A stretch of 64,000 nucleotides of DNA from Pseudomonas anuradhapurensis. GTDB taxonomy: Bacteria; Pseudomonadota; Gammaproteobacteria; Pseudomonadales; Pseudomonadaceae. Location: positions 4,165,001-4,229,000 of the forward strand of contig NZ_CP077097.1 in assembly GCF_014269225.2 (NCBI RefSeq), read 5' to 3'. Under the pieces are notes generated by a model that made no database searches, was not told the origin of the DNA, and worked only from the letters and a program-made list of their open reading frames with translations. Every line of letters starts with the position of its first letter. The first letter of the stretch is position 1. The position numbers and the translations under genes are program-made. This document shows, in pieces, positions 39,786 through 49,575 of the stretch.

Positions 39786-42197
39786 ATGAGCACTGAAGGT
39801 GCCAACACTGGAAGCCGCTGGCTACCGCGCCTGATTGGTGCGTTGCTGTTGCTGATGGGCCTGGCCCTGCTGGCCGGCGGCATCAAGCTGAGCCAGCTGG
39901 GCGGCTCGCTGTACTACCTGATCGCCGGTATCGGCTTTGCCTTGGCGGGCATCCTGCTGCTGGCCCAACGCCGCATTGCCCTGGGCCTGTACGGCCTGGT
40001 ACTGCTGGGCAGCACCGTGTGGGCCCTGCTCGAAGTGGGCCTGGACTGGTGGCAACTGGTGCCGCGCCTGGCCATCTGGTTTGCCATCGGCGTGGTGCTG
40101 CTGCTGCCGTGGGCACGACGCCCGCTGATCGGCCCGGCCAGCAAGGCCAACACCGCGCTGCTCAGCGTTGCGGTGGTCGCTTCCGGCGCTTGCGCGCTGG
40201 CCAGCCAGTTCACCCACCCGGGTGAGGTGTTCGGCGAACTGGGGCGCGACAGCAGCGAAATGGCCAGCGCCGCACCGGCCATGCCCGACGGCGAATGGCA
40301 GGCCTATGGCCGCACCGAACATGGCGACCGCTATTCGCCACTGCGCCAGATCACCCCGCAAAACGCCTACCGCCTGGAAGAGGCCTGGCGCATTCGCACC
40401 GGTGACCTGCCAACCGAAAACGACCCGGTGGAGCTGACCAACCAGAACACCCCGCTGAAGGTCAACGGCATGCTCTACGCCTGCACCGCGCACAGCCGCC
40501 TGCTGGCCCTGGACCCGGATACCGGCGCGGAAATCTGGCGCTACGACCCGCAGGTGAAGAGCCCGGTCGGCACCTTCAAGGGCTTTGCCCACATGACCTG
40601 CCGTGGCGTTTCGTACTACGACGAAAACCGCTATGTCAGCCGCGACGGCAGCCCTGCGCCGAAGATCTCCGACGCCGGCCAGGCCGTGGCCCAGGCCTGC
40701 CCACGCCGCCTGTACCTGCCCACCGCCGACGCCCGCCTGATCGCCATCAACGCCGACAACGGCAAGGTCTGCGAAGGCTTTGCCAACCAGGGCGTGATCG
40801 ACCTGACCACCGGCATCGGCCCGTTTACCGCTGGCGGCTACTACTCCACTTCGCCGGCCGCAGTCACCCGCGACCTGGTGATCATCGGTGGCCACGTCAC
40901 CGACAACGAGTCGACCAACGAGCCGTCCGGCGTGATCCGCGCCTACGACGTGCATGATGGCCACCTGGTGTGGAACTGGGACAGCAACAACCCGGACGAC
41001 ACCAAGCCACTGGCACCCGGCAAGATGTACAGCCGCAACTCGGCGAACATGTGGTCGATTGCCAGCGTCGACGAAGACCTCGGCATGATCTACCTGCCGC
41101 TGGGCAACCAGACCCCGGACCAGTGGGGCGCCAACCGTACCCCGGGCGCGGAGAAGTACAGCGCCGGCGTGGTCGCCCTGGACCTGGCCACCGGCAAGGC
41201 CCGCTGGAACTACCAGTTCACCCATCACGACCTGTGGGACATGGACGTCGGTAGCCAGCCGACCCTGGTTCACCTGAAGACCGATGACGGCGTGAAACCG
41301 GCGATCATCGTGCCGACCAAGCAAGGCAGCCTGTACGTGCTCGACCGTCGCGACGGTACGCCGATCGTGCCGATCCGCGAAATTCCTGCCCCGCAGGGCG
41401 CGGTGAAGGGCGACCACACCTCGCCGACCCAGGCCCGCTCCGACCTCAACCTGCTCGGCCCTGAGCTGACCGAACAGGCCATGTGGGGCGCCACGCCGTT
41501 CGACCAGATGCTCTGCCGCATCCAGTTCCGCGAGCTGCGTTACGAAGGCCAGTACACCCCGCCATCCGAGCAAGGGTCGCTGGTCTACCCAGGTAACGTC
41601 GGCGTGTTCAACTGGGGCAGCGTGTCGGTCGACCCGGTGCGTCAGCTGCTGTTCACCTCGCCCAACTACATGGCCTTCGTGTCGAAGATGGTCCCGCGTG
41701 AGCAAGTGGCCGCAGGCAGCAAGCGTGAAAGCGAGACCAGCGGCGTGCAGCCGAACACCGGCGCCCCTTACGCAGTGATCATGCACCCGTTCATGTCGCC
41801 GTTGGGCGTACCGTGCCAGGCCCCGGCGTGGGGTTATGTCGCTGCCATCGACCTGTTCACCAACAAGGTGGTGTGGAAGCACAAGAACGGCACCACCCGC
41901 GACAGCACCCCGGTACCGATCGGCCTTCCGGTGGGCGTGCCGAGCATGGGCGGCTCGATCGTCACCGCCGGTGGCGTCGGCTTCCTCAGTGGTACCCTCG
42001 ACCAGTACCTGCGCGCCTATGACGTGAACAACGGCAAGGAATTGTGGAAAGCCCGCCTGCCAGCGGGTGGCCAGGCCACGCCGATGACCTACACCGGCAA
42101 GGATGGCAAGCAGTACGTGCTGGTGACCGCTGGCGGCCATGGCTCGCTGGGCACCCGCATGGGCGATTACATCATCGCTTACAAACTCGCCGACTAA
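39786..42197 (+). CDS. gcd: PQQ-dependent membrane glucose dehydrogenase
   Basis: An 803-residue quinoprotein that oxidises glucose to gluconolactone on the periplasmic side and reduces ubiquinone. Five N-terminal transmembrane helices occupy about residues 1-140. An eight-bladed PQQ propeller follows with tryptophan-docking repeats and segments such as HHDLWDMDVGSQPTL and VTAGGHGSLGTRMGDYIIAY. CGGAG precedes the ATG. It probably forms an operon with oprB and ends at a strong terminator. PQQ must be supplied by genes outside this window. Confidence 0.96.
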   Translation: MSTEGANTGSRWLPRLIGALLLLMGLALLAGGIKLSQLGGSLYYLIAGIGFALAGILLLAQRRIALGLYGLVLLGSTVWALLEVGLDWWQLVPRLAIWFAIGVVLLLPWARRPLIGPASKANTALLSVAVVASGACALASQFTHPGEVFGELGRDSSEMASAAPAMPDGEWQAYGRTEHGDRYSPLRQITPQNAYRLEEAWRIRTGDLPTENDPVELTNQNTPLKVNGMLYACTAHSRLLALDPDTGAEIWRYDPQVKSPVGTFKGFAHMTCRGVSYYDENRYVSRDGSPAPKISDAGQAVAQACPRRLYLPTADARLIAINADNGKVCEGFANQGVIDLTTGIGPFTAGGYYSTSPAAVTRDLVIIGGHVTDNESTNEPSGVIRAYDVHDGHLVWNWDSNNPDDTKPLAPGKMYSRNSANMWSIASVDEDLGMIYLPLGNQTPDQWGANRTPGAEKYSAGVVALDLATGKARWNYQFTHHDLWDMDVGSQPTLVHLKTDDGVKPAIIVPTKQGSLYVLDRRDGTPIVPIREIPAPQGAVKGDHTSPTQARSDLNLLGPELTEQAMWGATPFDQMLCRIQFRELRYEGQYTPPSEQGSLVYPGNVGVFNWGSVSVDPVRQLLFTSPNYMAFVSKMVPREQVAAGSKRESETSGVQPNTGAPYAVIMHPFMSPLGVPCQAPAWGYVAAIDLFTNKVVWKHKNGTTRDSTPVPIGLPVGVPSMGGSIVTAGGVGFLSGTLDQYLRAYDVNNGKELWKARLPAGGQATPMTYTGKDGKQYVLVTAGGHGSLGTRMGDYIIAYKLAD

Positions 42198-42222
42198 GCT
42201 TCAAAGCAGCAAGCTACGAACG

Positions 42223-42252
42223 AAAGCGGGGCCTGCACGGTCCCGCTTTTTT
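42223..42252 (+). terminator. Rho-independent terminator after gcd
   Basis: AAAGCGGG (42223-42230) pairs with CCCGCTTT (42242-42249) and is followed by further Ts to 42252, giving a typical U-tract for the plus strand. Confidence 0.85.
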
Positions 42253-42338
42253 GTTGCCCCTGCAAGCGCGACGCTGAAGCTTGAAACCCCTTCTTTCACG
42301 CCCCATCTAAGCACCATAGTCATTCACGCAGGTGCCCC

Positions 42339-44759
42339 ATGAGCGACCAGCAGGATTTCCCGGAACATCCCGACGAACACAGCGAAGTCGAACACACCAC
42401 TCGCCAGGCCGAAACCGGCCACGCCCTCGCCCTGCCCGGCCAGCAGCTGCCGGACAAGGTCTACGTGATCCCGATCCACAATCGCCCGTTCTTCCCGGCC
42501 CAGGTACTGCCGGTCATCGTCAATGAAGAGCCTTGGGCAGAAACCCTCGACCTGGTGGCCAAGTCGCCAGACCATTGCCTGGCCCTGTTCTTCATGGACA
42601 CCCCGCCGGAAGACCACCGCCATTTCGACACTTCGGCCCTGCCGGAGTACGGCACGCTGGTGAAGGTGCACCATGCCAGCCGCGAGAACGGCAAACTGCA
42701 GTTCGTCGCCCAGGGCTTGAGCCGGGTACGCATCCGCACCTGGCTCAAGCACCACCGCCCGCCCTACCTGGTAGAGGTCGAATACCCGCGCCAACCCGCC
42801 GAGCCGACCGATGAGGTCAAGGCCTATGGCATGGCGCTGATCAACGCGATCAAGGAGCTGCTGCCGCTCAACCCGCTGTACAGCGAAGAGCTGAAGAACT
42901 ACCTCAACCGCTTCAGCCCCAACGACCCGTCGCCACTCACCGACTTCGCCGCCGCGCTCACCTCGGCCACCGGTAGCCAGCTGCAGGAAGTGCTCGACTG
43001 CGTACCCATGCTCAAGCGCATGGAAAAGGTCTTGCCAATGCTGCGCAAGGAAGTCGAAGTCGCGCGCCTGCAGAACGAGATCTCGGCCGAGGTCAACCGG
43101 CAGATCGGCGAACACCAGCGCGAGTTCTTCCTCAAGGAGCAGCTGAAGGTCATCCAGCAGGAGCTGGGCCTGACCAAGGACGACCGCAGCGCCGACCTCG
43201 AGCAATTCGAACAGCGTCTGGAAGGCAAGACCCTGCCGGACCAGGCACGCCGGCGCATCGATGAAGAGATGGGCAAGCTGGCCATCCTCGAAACCGGCTC
43301 GCCCGAGTACGCCGTCACCCGCAACTACCTGGACTGGGCCACCGCCCTGCCCTGGGGCATCTATGGCAAGGACAAGCTCGACCTCAAGCACGCGCGCAAA
43401 GTCCTCGACCAGCACCACGCCGGCCTCGACGACATCAAGGAGCGCATCCTCGAGTTCCTCGCCGTGGGGGCCTGGAAAGGCGAGATCAGCGGCTCGATCG
43501 TACTGCTGGTGGGCCCGCCCGGGGTGGGCAAGACCAGTATCGGCAAGTCGATCGCCGAATCGCTGGGCCGGCCGTTCTACCGCTTCAGCGTCGGCGGCAT
43601 GCGCGACGAAGCGGAGATCAAGGGCCACCGCCGCACCTACATCGGCGCCCAGCCCGGCAAGCTGGTGCAGGCGCTGAAGGACGTCGAAGTGATGAACCCG
43701 GTCATCATGCTCGACGAAATCGACAAGATGGGCCAGAGCTACCAGGGCGACCCGGCGTCGGCACTGCTGGAAACCCTCGACCCGGAGCAGAACGTCGACT
43801 TCCTCGACCACTACCTCGACCTGCGCCTGGACCTGTCCAAGGTGCTGTTCGTGTGCACCGCCAATACCCTAGACTCGATCCCGGGGCCGTTGCTCGACCG
43901 CATGGAAGTGATCCGCCTATCCGGCTATATCACCGAGGAGAAGCTGGCCATTGCCAAGCGCCACCTGTGGCCCAAGCAACTGGACAAGGCCGGTGTGGCC
44001 AAGACCAGCCTCGCCATCAGCGACAGCGCCCTGCGCACGGTCATCGAAGGCTATGCCCGCGAGGCCGGTGTACGCCAGCTGGAGAAGCAACTGGGCAAGC
44101 TGGTGCGCAAGGCGGTGGTCAAGCTGTTGGACGACCCCGAGGCCAAGCTGAAGATCGGCACCAAGGACCTGGAAGCCGCGCTCGGCATGCCGGTGTTCCG
44201 TAGCGAGCAGGTGCTGGCTGGCAAAGGCGTGATCACCGGCCTGGCCTGGACCAGCATGGGCGGCGCCACGCTGCCGATCGAAGCCACCCGCATCCACACC
44301 CTCAACCGCGGTTTCAAGCTCACCGGCAAACTGGGTGACGTGATGAAGGAGTCTGCCGAAATCGCCTACAGCTACATTAGTTCCAACCTCAAGCAGTTTG
44401 GCGGTGACCCGGGTTTCTTCAACGAAGCGTTCATCCACCTGCACGTGCCCGAAGGGGCTACCCCCAAGGATGGTCCGAGTGCCGGCATCACCATGGCCAG
44501 TGCCCTGCTGTCGCTGGCCCGTGACCAGGCACCGAAGAAAGGCGTGGCCATGACCGGTGAGCTGACCCTGACCGGGCAAGTACTGCCGATCGGGGGGGTG
44601 CGCGAAAAGGTGATTGCGGCGCGGCGGCAGAAGATCTTCGAGCTGATCCTGCCGGAGCCCAACCGGGGTGATTTCGAAGAGCTACCGGACTACTTGCGTG
44701 AGGGCCTGACGGTGCATTTCGCCAAGCGCTTCGCCGACGTGGCAAAAGTGCTGTTCTAA
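42339..44759 (+). CDS. lon: ATP-dependent Lon protease
   Basis: An 806-residue cytoplasmic AAA+ protease for damaged and regulatory proteins. It has an N-terminal LON substrate domain (VIPIHNRPFFP start), Walker A GPPGVGKT at residues 392-399, and a proteolytic domain with Ser714 in PKDGPSAG and Lys757 in VREKVIAARR forming the Ser-Lys dyad. Pseudomonas putida carries more than one Lon; the divergent N-terminal extension with many charged residues suggests this is the second type rather than the clpX-linked copy. AGGTG lies before the ATG. Confidence 0.94.
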   Translation: MSDQQDFPEHPDEHSEVEHTTRQAETGHALALPGQQLPDKVYVIPIHNRPFFPAQVLPVIVNEEPWAETLDLVAKSPDHCLALFFMDTPPEDHRHFDTSALPEYGTLVKVHHASRENGKLQFVAQGLSRVRIRTWLKHHRPPYLVEVEYPRQPAEPTDEVKAYGMALINAIKELLPLNPLYSEELKNYLNRFSPNDPSPLTDFAAALTSATGSQLQEVLDCVPMLKRMEKVLPMLRKEVEVARLQNEISAEVNRQIGEHQREFFLKEQLKVIQQELGLTKDDRSADLEQFEQRLEGKTLPDQARRRIDEEMGKLAILETGSPEYAVTRNYLDWATALPWGIYGKDKLDLKHARKVLDQHHAGLDDIKERILEFLAVGAWKGEISGSIVLLVGPPGVGKTSIGKSIAESLGRPFYRFSVGGMRDEAEIKGHRRTYIGAQPGKLVQALKDVEVMNPVIMLDEIDKMGQSYQGDPASALLETLDPEQNVDFLDHYLDLRLDLSKVLFVCTANTLDSIPGPLLDRMEVIRLSGYITEEKLAIAKRHLWPKQLDKAGVAKTSLAISDSALRTVIEGYAREAGVRQLEKQLGKLVRKAVVKLLDDPEAKLKIGTKDLEAALGMPVFRSEQVLAGKGVITGLAWTSMGGATLPIEATRIHTLNRGFKLTGKLGDVMKESAEIAYSYISSNLKQFGGDPGFFNEAFIHLHVPEGATPKDGPSAGITMASALLSLARDQAPKKGVAMTGELTLTGQVLPIGGVREKVIAARRQKIFELILPEPNRGDFEELPDYLREGLTVHFAKRFADVAKVLF

Positions 44760-44765
44760 GCTGTT

Positions 44766-44803
44766 CCGGCCTCTTTGCGGGTAAAACCGCGAAGAGGTCG
44801 CTG
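44766..44803. repeat. REP element (gcgggtaaaaccgc type) after lon
   Basis: CCTCTTTGCGG and CCGCGAAGAGG pair around GTAAAA. This is the classic P. putida REP form ('ggcctcttcgcgggta...') and differs from the 'aaggccgctcctac' elements elsewhere in the window. Confidence 0.75.
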
Positions 44804-44867
44804 CCGGCAACACAAATCTCCTCGATCATCGGTTATCCTCAGGCCATCGCCAGCCTCCGGAGCCAAC

Positions 44868-45260
44868 ATGACCGCCCCTCGTCTGCTCGTTCCCATGAGC
44901 TTCGCCCTGCTTTCCGCCTGTGCCCAACAACCCACGCAACCCATCGAACTGGGCGCCGAAAGCGAATGCCCGACACGCCTGCAGGTGGGCCAGACCCTGA
45001 CCCTGACCCTGCCCAGCAACCCGTCCACCGGCTATCGCTGGCGCATCGAAAACCCTGCCGCCAACGTGCTGCGCAGCCTCGGCCCGGAAGTGTACAGCGC
45101 CCCTGAAGAAGAGGATGTGGTCGGCAGCGCCGGCGTCTCCACCTGGCGCTACCAGGCCAACCGTGCCGGAGAGGCCCAACTGGTATTGGTCTACCAGCAG
45201 CCATGGGCTGCAGATGTCGCCCCGGTACAAAGCTTCGATTGCAAGGTCATTGTCCGCTGA
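44868..45260 (+). CDS. Chagasin-like (I42) cysteine-protease-inhibitor lipoprotein
   Basis: A 130-residue protein with a lipoprotein signal (LLSAC, cysteine near residue 18). A compact beta domain carries the chagasin loop signature NPSTGYRW, the GSAGVSTWRYQANRAGEA region and the final PVQSFDCKVIVR strand. The I42 family inhibits papain-like cysteine proteases; a periplasmic or outer-membrane lipoprotein is expected. ATG at 44868 with CCGGAG gives a good signal sequence. Its stop lies only four bases from the end of the convergent xaxB-like gene. Confidence 0.85.
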   Translation: MTAPRLLVPMSFALLSACAQQPTQPIELGAESECPTRLQVGQTLTLTLPSNPSTGYRWRIENPAANVLRSLGPEVYSAPEEEDVVGSAGVSTWRYQANRAGEAQLVLVYQQPWAADVAPVQSFDCKVIVR

Positions 45261-45264
45261 AGAA

Positions 45265-46200
45265 TCAACTGCGATCGTAGGCCATGTGCACCGATTTCAA
45301 ATACGCGTAGAGCTCTTGTAGCGCGACCGTGGCAACCTTCAGGTCCATGCTCGCGCTGAACTTCGAAGTTTGAGCATGGCATTCCTGCTCGACTTTGCGC
45401 AGTTCCGCCAGCCACTCATTGCGCCGCGGCTCGATAGCGCACAAAGCCGTCATGGCCTCCAGTTCCATCTGTGAAACCTGTTGCATGTGCAGCGCTTGCT
45501 GCTGATCCGCGAGCGCTACATCGATTTTTGCATCGAGCCTGATCCGGGCTGCACTCAGGTCGCTGAAGGTTTTTGCCCCCTGCAACGCATCGGCGTGTTT
45601 GCCAAGCTTCTGCGTTACCAGCTTTACCAGCCCGGCGTCGATCTTGGGGTCCGAAATCAAACCGAGGATCTGGTCGATTTCCTCTTCGCTCGGTATCTGG
45701 CCTTTCAGCACAGTGGCAAGGGAGGGTTTATCGAACACCTCGATCGCCTGCACGATGTCTGCCTTCTGTTGCCGGAGTTGCGTCAGCCGCTGGCTGAACA
45801 TCATTGCCTGTTGCTGCTTGCTGGTGACTTGGCGTTGCAACTCTGGTAGCGCCTCCTCGAACGACGACAACGGGAACAGCTCCAGCCGCTGGTTTTGCCT
45901 GGTCAATTCCGCACAAAGCTGGGACAAGCGGCTCAGCACGCTGGAAAGCCTGTAATGGGTATCTGCGCCTTGCTGGCTCGGGATGAAGTCACGGTCTTCC
46001 AATAATACGATCGCGCCAATCAGGACTTCGTTGAAAGAGCGTTCGACGGCCAGCATCAATGTACGAAGCTGGCCAAGTTGTTCACGCGCACCTGCGAGCA
46101 CTTTCATATCCCAGGTTTCTATTAGCTGGAATATTTCCTCCTGCACTTTCTGCATTTTTATAAAATCTGGGGTGAGTGCATCAGCATTGATAACATCCAT
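45265..46200 (-). CDS. xaxB: XaxB/YaxB-like binary pore-forming toxin subunit B
   Basis: A 311-residue, almost wholly helical protein resembling subunit B of the alpha-xenorhabdolysin family (XaxB, YaxB), which joins subunit A to build an alpha-helical pore related to ClyA. No signal peptide is present. Long amphipathic coiled stretches span about residues 90-250, and a short hydrophobic patch (VLIGAIVLL, about 59-67) could enter the membrane. ATG at 46200 lies one base after the xaxA stop with GGGGAAG upstream, so it is second in a coupled pair. Its base composition is visibly more AT-rich than the flanks, suggesting transfer. Family assignment is by pattern, not by a search. Confidence 0.72.
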   Translation of the reverse strand: MDVINADALTPDFIKMQKVQEEIFQLIETWDMKVLAGAREQLGQLRTLMLAVERSFNEVLIGAIVLLEDRDFIPSQQGADTHYRLSSVLSRLSQLCAELTRQNQRLELFPLSSFEEALPELQRQVTSKQQQAMMFSQRLTQLRQQKADIVQAIEVFDKPSLATVLKGQIPSEEEIDQILGLISDPKIDAGLVKLVTQKLGKHADALQGAKTFSDLSAARIRLDAKIDVALADQQQALHMQQVSQMELEAMTALCAIEPRRNEWLAELRKVEQECHAQTSKFSASMDLKVATVALQELYAYLKSVHMAYDRS

Positions 46201-46201
46201 G

Positions 46202-47392
46202 TCAGGCTTCCCCATACTCTTCAACCAGTTCATCGAACAGTTCCGACAACCTATGGCAAATATTTCCTATTTTGCCCCATGGCTTGATAACTTCGGCAAA
46301 ATCATGAACAAACGTATCAAGCTGATGGATCGAACTCAGCTCTTTGGCTTCGTTCACCGAACTACTGGCATAGGACGCCAGGAACAGCCAGACGTCCGCC
46401 AAACGCCTGGTCGCGGACGACAGGTCCTTGCATCTGAATTGCAAATCCCTGACCAGCGTCGAGACACGCTCGTAGTCCTCCAGCGCAGGAACCATTTTGC
46501 CGATAAGGCATGCCAGCTCCTCGCGTTTTTCGATCAGTTGATTCTTTTCGGCACGGATTGTTTCCGCCTTGCTGCCAAACACGCCACCGGTGATGACCAG
46601 TCCGATCGGGCCTAGCACCAAGCCGGTGAATGCATAGCCTACATACGCGTCATATTCGCCTTGCAGCTGGTCGATCTGTTCATCCCACAGGTCGATCTGC
46701 TTGCGTTTTTCCAGCACGACGTCATCGGAAATCTTCTCCGAGAAGTGTTTCAACAGCCGCCCCATGCGCGGCTTGAGTTCGCGCTTGATTTCAGCGTTGA
46801 ACCAGTGGGCACGCCTGTCGACATCTTCAATTCGGCGTTGAGTAGCTTCGATTTCCCTGACCAGGCCGCTGATGCCGGGCGTCAGGATAGTGGCGATCTG
46901 TGCTTGCTCGTCGTGGCTGAGTTCAAGCGCATAGGGATCCTCGCCCTGCTCGTCCTTGCGGTCCCGCAATGCCAAAAAGACTTCACTGCGTTCAAGACTC
47001 TCCAACAAGGCATGGCCACGCTCCACCAGGCTTTCGGCAAACAGCTCGATTTCAGGCCCTAGTTGCTTGATGCTGCGTTCCAGCTTGTCCCACTCATCCA
47101 CATGCCTGTGCAACGCTTCGTAAAGGGCATGCACCAGTGAGGCATCCAGGCCCAGCGTCTCGTAATCCGCTTCCTCCCTGACCTGATCCAAGGTGCGCGG
47201 CAACAGGTTCACGGTATTGGCATATCGTTTTATGACCTTCAGGTTTTCCGCTGTCAGCAAGCTGCCGACTTGCTGGCCGGCACCCGCTCTGCTTTCAAGA
47301 AACTGGAAATAGCGCTCCGGCAACTTTTTTACTTTGGCAACCAGATCCATTTCATCTATGGAAGGTTGTTCCATCCGAGTTTCTATATTCAT
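46202..47392 (-). CDS. xaxA: XaxA/YaxA-like binary pore-forming toxin subunit A
   Basis: A 396-residue protein of the alpha-xenorhabdolysin subunit A type. It is helical throughout, with one strongly hydrophobic hairpin-like segment at about residues 250-274 (GYAFTGLVLGPIGLVITGGVFG) set between long coiled helices, the hallmark of ClyA-superfamily toxins. There is no signal peptide, as in XaxA. ATG at 47392 has AGGG upstream; a second ATG six codons in is possible. It is followed at one base by xaxB in the order known from Xenorhabdus and Yersinia. AT-richer codon use than the neighbours suggests acquisition. Targets could be eukaryotic cells such as insect or protozoan cells. Confidence 0.75.
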   Translation of the reverse strand: MNIETRMEQPSIDEMDLVAKVKKLPERYFQFLESRAGAGQQVGSLLTAENLKVIKRYANTVNLLPRTLDQVREEADYETLGLDASLVHALYEALHRHVDEWDKLERSIKQLGPEIELFAESLVERGHALLESLERSEVFLALRDRKDEQGEDPYALELSHDEQAQIATILTPGISGLVREIEATQRRIEDVDRRAHWFNAEIKRELKPRMGRLLKHFSEKISDDVVLEKRKQIDLWDEQIDQLQGEYDAYVGYAFTGLVLGPIGLVITGGVFGSKAETIRAEKNQLIEKREELACLIGKMVPALEDYERVSTLVRDLQFRCKDLSSATRRLADVWLFLASYASSSVNEAKELSSIHQLDTFVHDFAEVIKPWGKIGNICHRLSELFDELVEEYGEA

Positions 47393-47605
47393 CAGACCCT
47401 CATTACGCTAGTTTAAGACTTGCAAGTTGAAATTACCCTGCCAGTGTCGGAGCTTATTGAAGCCAACTCATTAGCCGAGATAATCTGATGCTGTGGGAAA
47501 GTTCACTGACTTCGGCATAGCGGCGCTGCCGATGAAGCGCTGCCATAGCAAGAATCGCCGCCTTTGGCTAAAATGCGCCTCCGTTTCACCCGTATCGAGC
47601 CCGCC

Positions 47606-48349
47606 GTGAGCAAACAACCCGACCGCCTTTTCGCCCAGCGCCTGGAGCAAGTGCCTGACTTCGTCTTCAATGAGGACGTGGTGCGGGTTTTCCCGGACAT
47701 GATCAAGCGCTCGGTGCCGGGCTACCCGACCATTGTCGAGAACCTCGGCGTGCTGGCCGCGCGCTTCGCCCAGCCGCACAGCGCCCTGTACGACCTGGGC
47801 GCATCGCTGGGTGCGGTCACCCAGTCATTGCGGCGCCATGTGCGCAGCGACGGCTGCCGGGTGATTGCCGTGGACAATTCCGCCGCCATGGTCGAACGCT
47901 GCCGCCAGTACCTCACCGCCCAGGACTCGATGTTCCAGGAGCTGCTGCCGGTGCAAGTGCTGGAAGCCGATATCCTGGCCCTGCCGTTCGAGCCCGCCTC
48001 GGTGGTGGCGATGAACTTCACCCTGCAGTTCATCGCCCCCGACCAGCGCCTGGAATTGCTGGGCCGTATCCGCCAGGCGCTGCTACCGGGCGGCGCGCTG
48101 ATCCTCTCGGAGAAGCTGCGCTTCGCCGATGAGCAAGAACAGGACCTGCTGAATGAACTGCACCTGGACTTCAAACGGGCCAATGGCTACAGCGAACTGG
48201 AAATCGCCCAGAAGCGCAGCGCCATTGAAAACGTGATGCGCCCCGATACCCTCGAAGCCCATCAACAACGTCTGCGCGCCGCCGGCTTCTCGAAAGTCGT
48301 GCCGTGGTTCCAGTGCCTTAACTTCGCCTCGCTGATAGCCCTGCCATGA
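47606..48349 (+). CDS. cmoA: Carboxy-S-adenosyl-L-methionine synthase
   Basis: A 247-residue class I methyltransferase-fold enzyme that converts SAM and prephenate to carboxy-SAM. Motif [11 protein letters not shown] and [12 protein letters not shown] are as in CmoA, and MNFTLQF and LSEKLRF follow. GTG at 47606 gives the family start (M)[10 protein letters not shown] and the usual length; an in-frame ATG at 47573 would add eleven unlikely residues. It overlaps cmoB by four bases (ATGA) and both serve the wobble-uridine cmo5U tRNA modification. Confidence 0.95.
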   Translation: MSKQPDRLFAQRLEQVPDFVFNEDVVRVFPDMIKRSVPGYPTIVENLGVLAARFAQPHSALYDLGASLGAVTQSLRRHVRSDGCRVIAVDNSAAMVERCRQYLTAQDSMFQELLPVQVLEADILALPFEPASVVAMNFTLQFIAPDQRLELLGRIRQALLPGGALILSEKLRFADEQEQDLLNELHLDFKRANGYSELEIAQKRSAIENVMRPDTLEAHQQRLRAAGFSKVVPWFQCLNFASLIALP

Positions 48350-49302
48350 TCGATCTGTCCCCCCTCGTCCGCCGCCTGGCGGGCACGCCCCTGGCTTCCT
48401 GGTCGCAAGGCCTGCAAGCACAACTGGAAGCCAAGCTGGAAAAGGGCCACGGTGACCTCGACCGCTGGCGCGGTGCACTCGATGCCTTGCCCACCTTGCA
48501 GCCAAGTGAAATCGACCTGGTCAATGGGCTGCGCCTGGACTGCGAGTGCGACGACGCGACCCGCGCGCAGATGCGCCAGGCGCTGATGGGCCTGTCGCCG
48601 TGGCGCAAGGGGCCGTTCGACCTGTTCGGCGTGCATGTGGATACCGAATGGCGTTCCGACTGGAAATGGTCCCGGGTCAGCCCACACCTGGACCTCAAGG
48701 GCAAGCGCGTGCTCGACGTAGGCTGCGGCAATGGCTACTACCAGTGGCGCATGCTCGGTGCCGGCGCCGACATGGTCATTGGCGTCGACCCCAACTGGCT
48801 GTTCTTCTGCCAGTTCCAGGCCGTGCAGCAATACCTGCCGGAGTTACCCGCCTGGCACCTGCCGTTCGCCCTGGAAGACCTGCCGGCCAACCTCGAAGGC
48901 TTCGACACAGTGTTCTCGATGGGTGTGTTCTACCATCGTCGTTCACCCATCGAACACTTGCTGGCGCTCAAGGACTGCCTGGTCAAGGGCGGTGAACTGG
49001 TGCTGGAAACCCTGGTGATCGAGGGCGACGAAAACCAGGTGCTGGTACCGGAAGACCGCTACGCGCAGATGCGCAACGTCTGGTTCCTGCCGTCGGTCCC
49101 CGCCCTGGAGCGCTGGCTGCGCCGCGCCGGTTTCAACGATGTCCGTTGCGTCGATGTCAGCGTGACCAGCATCGAGGAACAGCGCAGCACCGAGTGGATG
49201 CGCTATCAGTCCCTCAGCGACTTCCTCGACCCGAACGACCACGGCAAGACCATCGAAGGGCTGTCAGCCCCGCGCCGCGCCACCCTGTTGGCGCGTAAAT
49301 AA
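48346..49302 (+). CDS. cmoB: tRNA U34 carboxymethyltransferase
   Basis: A 318-residue enzyme that transfers the carboxymethyl group of carboxy-SAM to 5-hydroxyuridine at tRNA position 34. The SAM-binding motif [30 protein letters not shown] and [16 protein letters not shown] are diagnostic. It is translationally coupled to cmoA and ends just before a bidirectional terminator. Confidence 0.96.
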   Translation: MIDLSPLVRRLAGTPLASWSQGLQAQLEAKLEKGHGDLDRWRGALDALPTLQPSEIDLVNGLRLDCECDDATRAQMRQALMGLSPWRKGPFDLFGVHVDTEWRSDWKWSRVSPHLDLKGKRVLDVGCGNGYYQWRMLGAGADMVIGVDPNWLFFCQFQAVQQYLPELPAWHLPFALEDLPANLEGFDTVFSMGVFYHRRSPIEHLLALKDCLVKGGELVLETLVIEGDENQVLVPEDRYAQMRNVWFLPSVPALERWLRRAGFNDVRCVDVSVTSIEEQRSTEWMRYQSLSDFLDPNDHGKTIEGLSAPRRATLLARK

Positions 49303-49325
49303 AAAAGGCGCCTGGTTGGGCGCCT
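49301..49325. terminator. Bidirectional terminator after cmoB
   Basis: AGGCGCC (49306-49312) pairs with GGCGCCT (49319-49325) around TGGTTG. The A-run at 49301-49306 forms a U-tract for the converging minus-strand gene, while the plus-strand side has only a weak AT tail. Confidence 0.75.
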
Positions 49326-49371
49326 GAATATACCTGCGACGAGGAGCTTTCACGTCGCGGGTGCCTTTGCT

Positions 49372-49575
49372 TCAGTCCTTGGCCAGTTCGCGGGCCTTTT
49401 CCTGCGCCTTGCGCTCGCGCTCGGCAACAGCCTGCTGCTTGTCATCGTGCAGGCGTTGCTGGTCTTCGCGAAATGCTTGCCAGAGTTGCATGGAGCGCTC
49501 CGCACCACCTTCGGCGTAAACACTCGCACTGCCCAGGGCAAGAATGGCCACCAGCAGATATTTGGTCAGGTTCAT
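49372..49575 (-). CDS. Small secreted coiled-coil protein of unknown function
   Basis: A 67-residue protein with a clear Sec signal peptide (MNLTKYLLVAILALGSASVYA|EG, cut near residue 21) and a short mature part of about 46 residues, rich in Gln, Glu, Lys and Arg and predicted helical. I do not recognise a family. It is divergent from the heavy-metal two-component system, so it could share its control region; a small periplasmic metal- or stress-responsive protein is only a guess. Confidence 0.75.
   Translation of the reverse strand: MNLTKYLLVAILALGSASVYAEGGAERSMQLWQAFREDQQRLHDDKQQAVAERERKAQEKARELAKD

Noticed and set aside
39822..42140. A 772-residue minus-strand open frame opposite gcd
   Set aside because: Mirror frame of a well-conserved quinoprotein gene in high-GC DNA, with no recognisable domain.
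47428..47444. Sigma54-like sequence CTGGCAGG...TTTCA upstream of xaxA on the minus strand
   Set aside because: The essential GC of the -12 element reads TC, and no activator site or gene is nearby; treated as chance.
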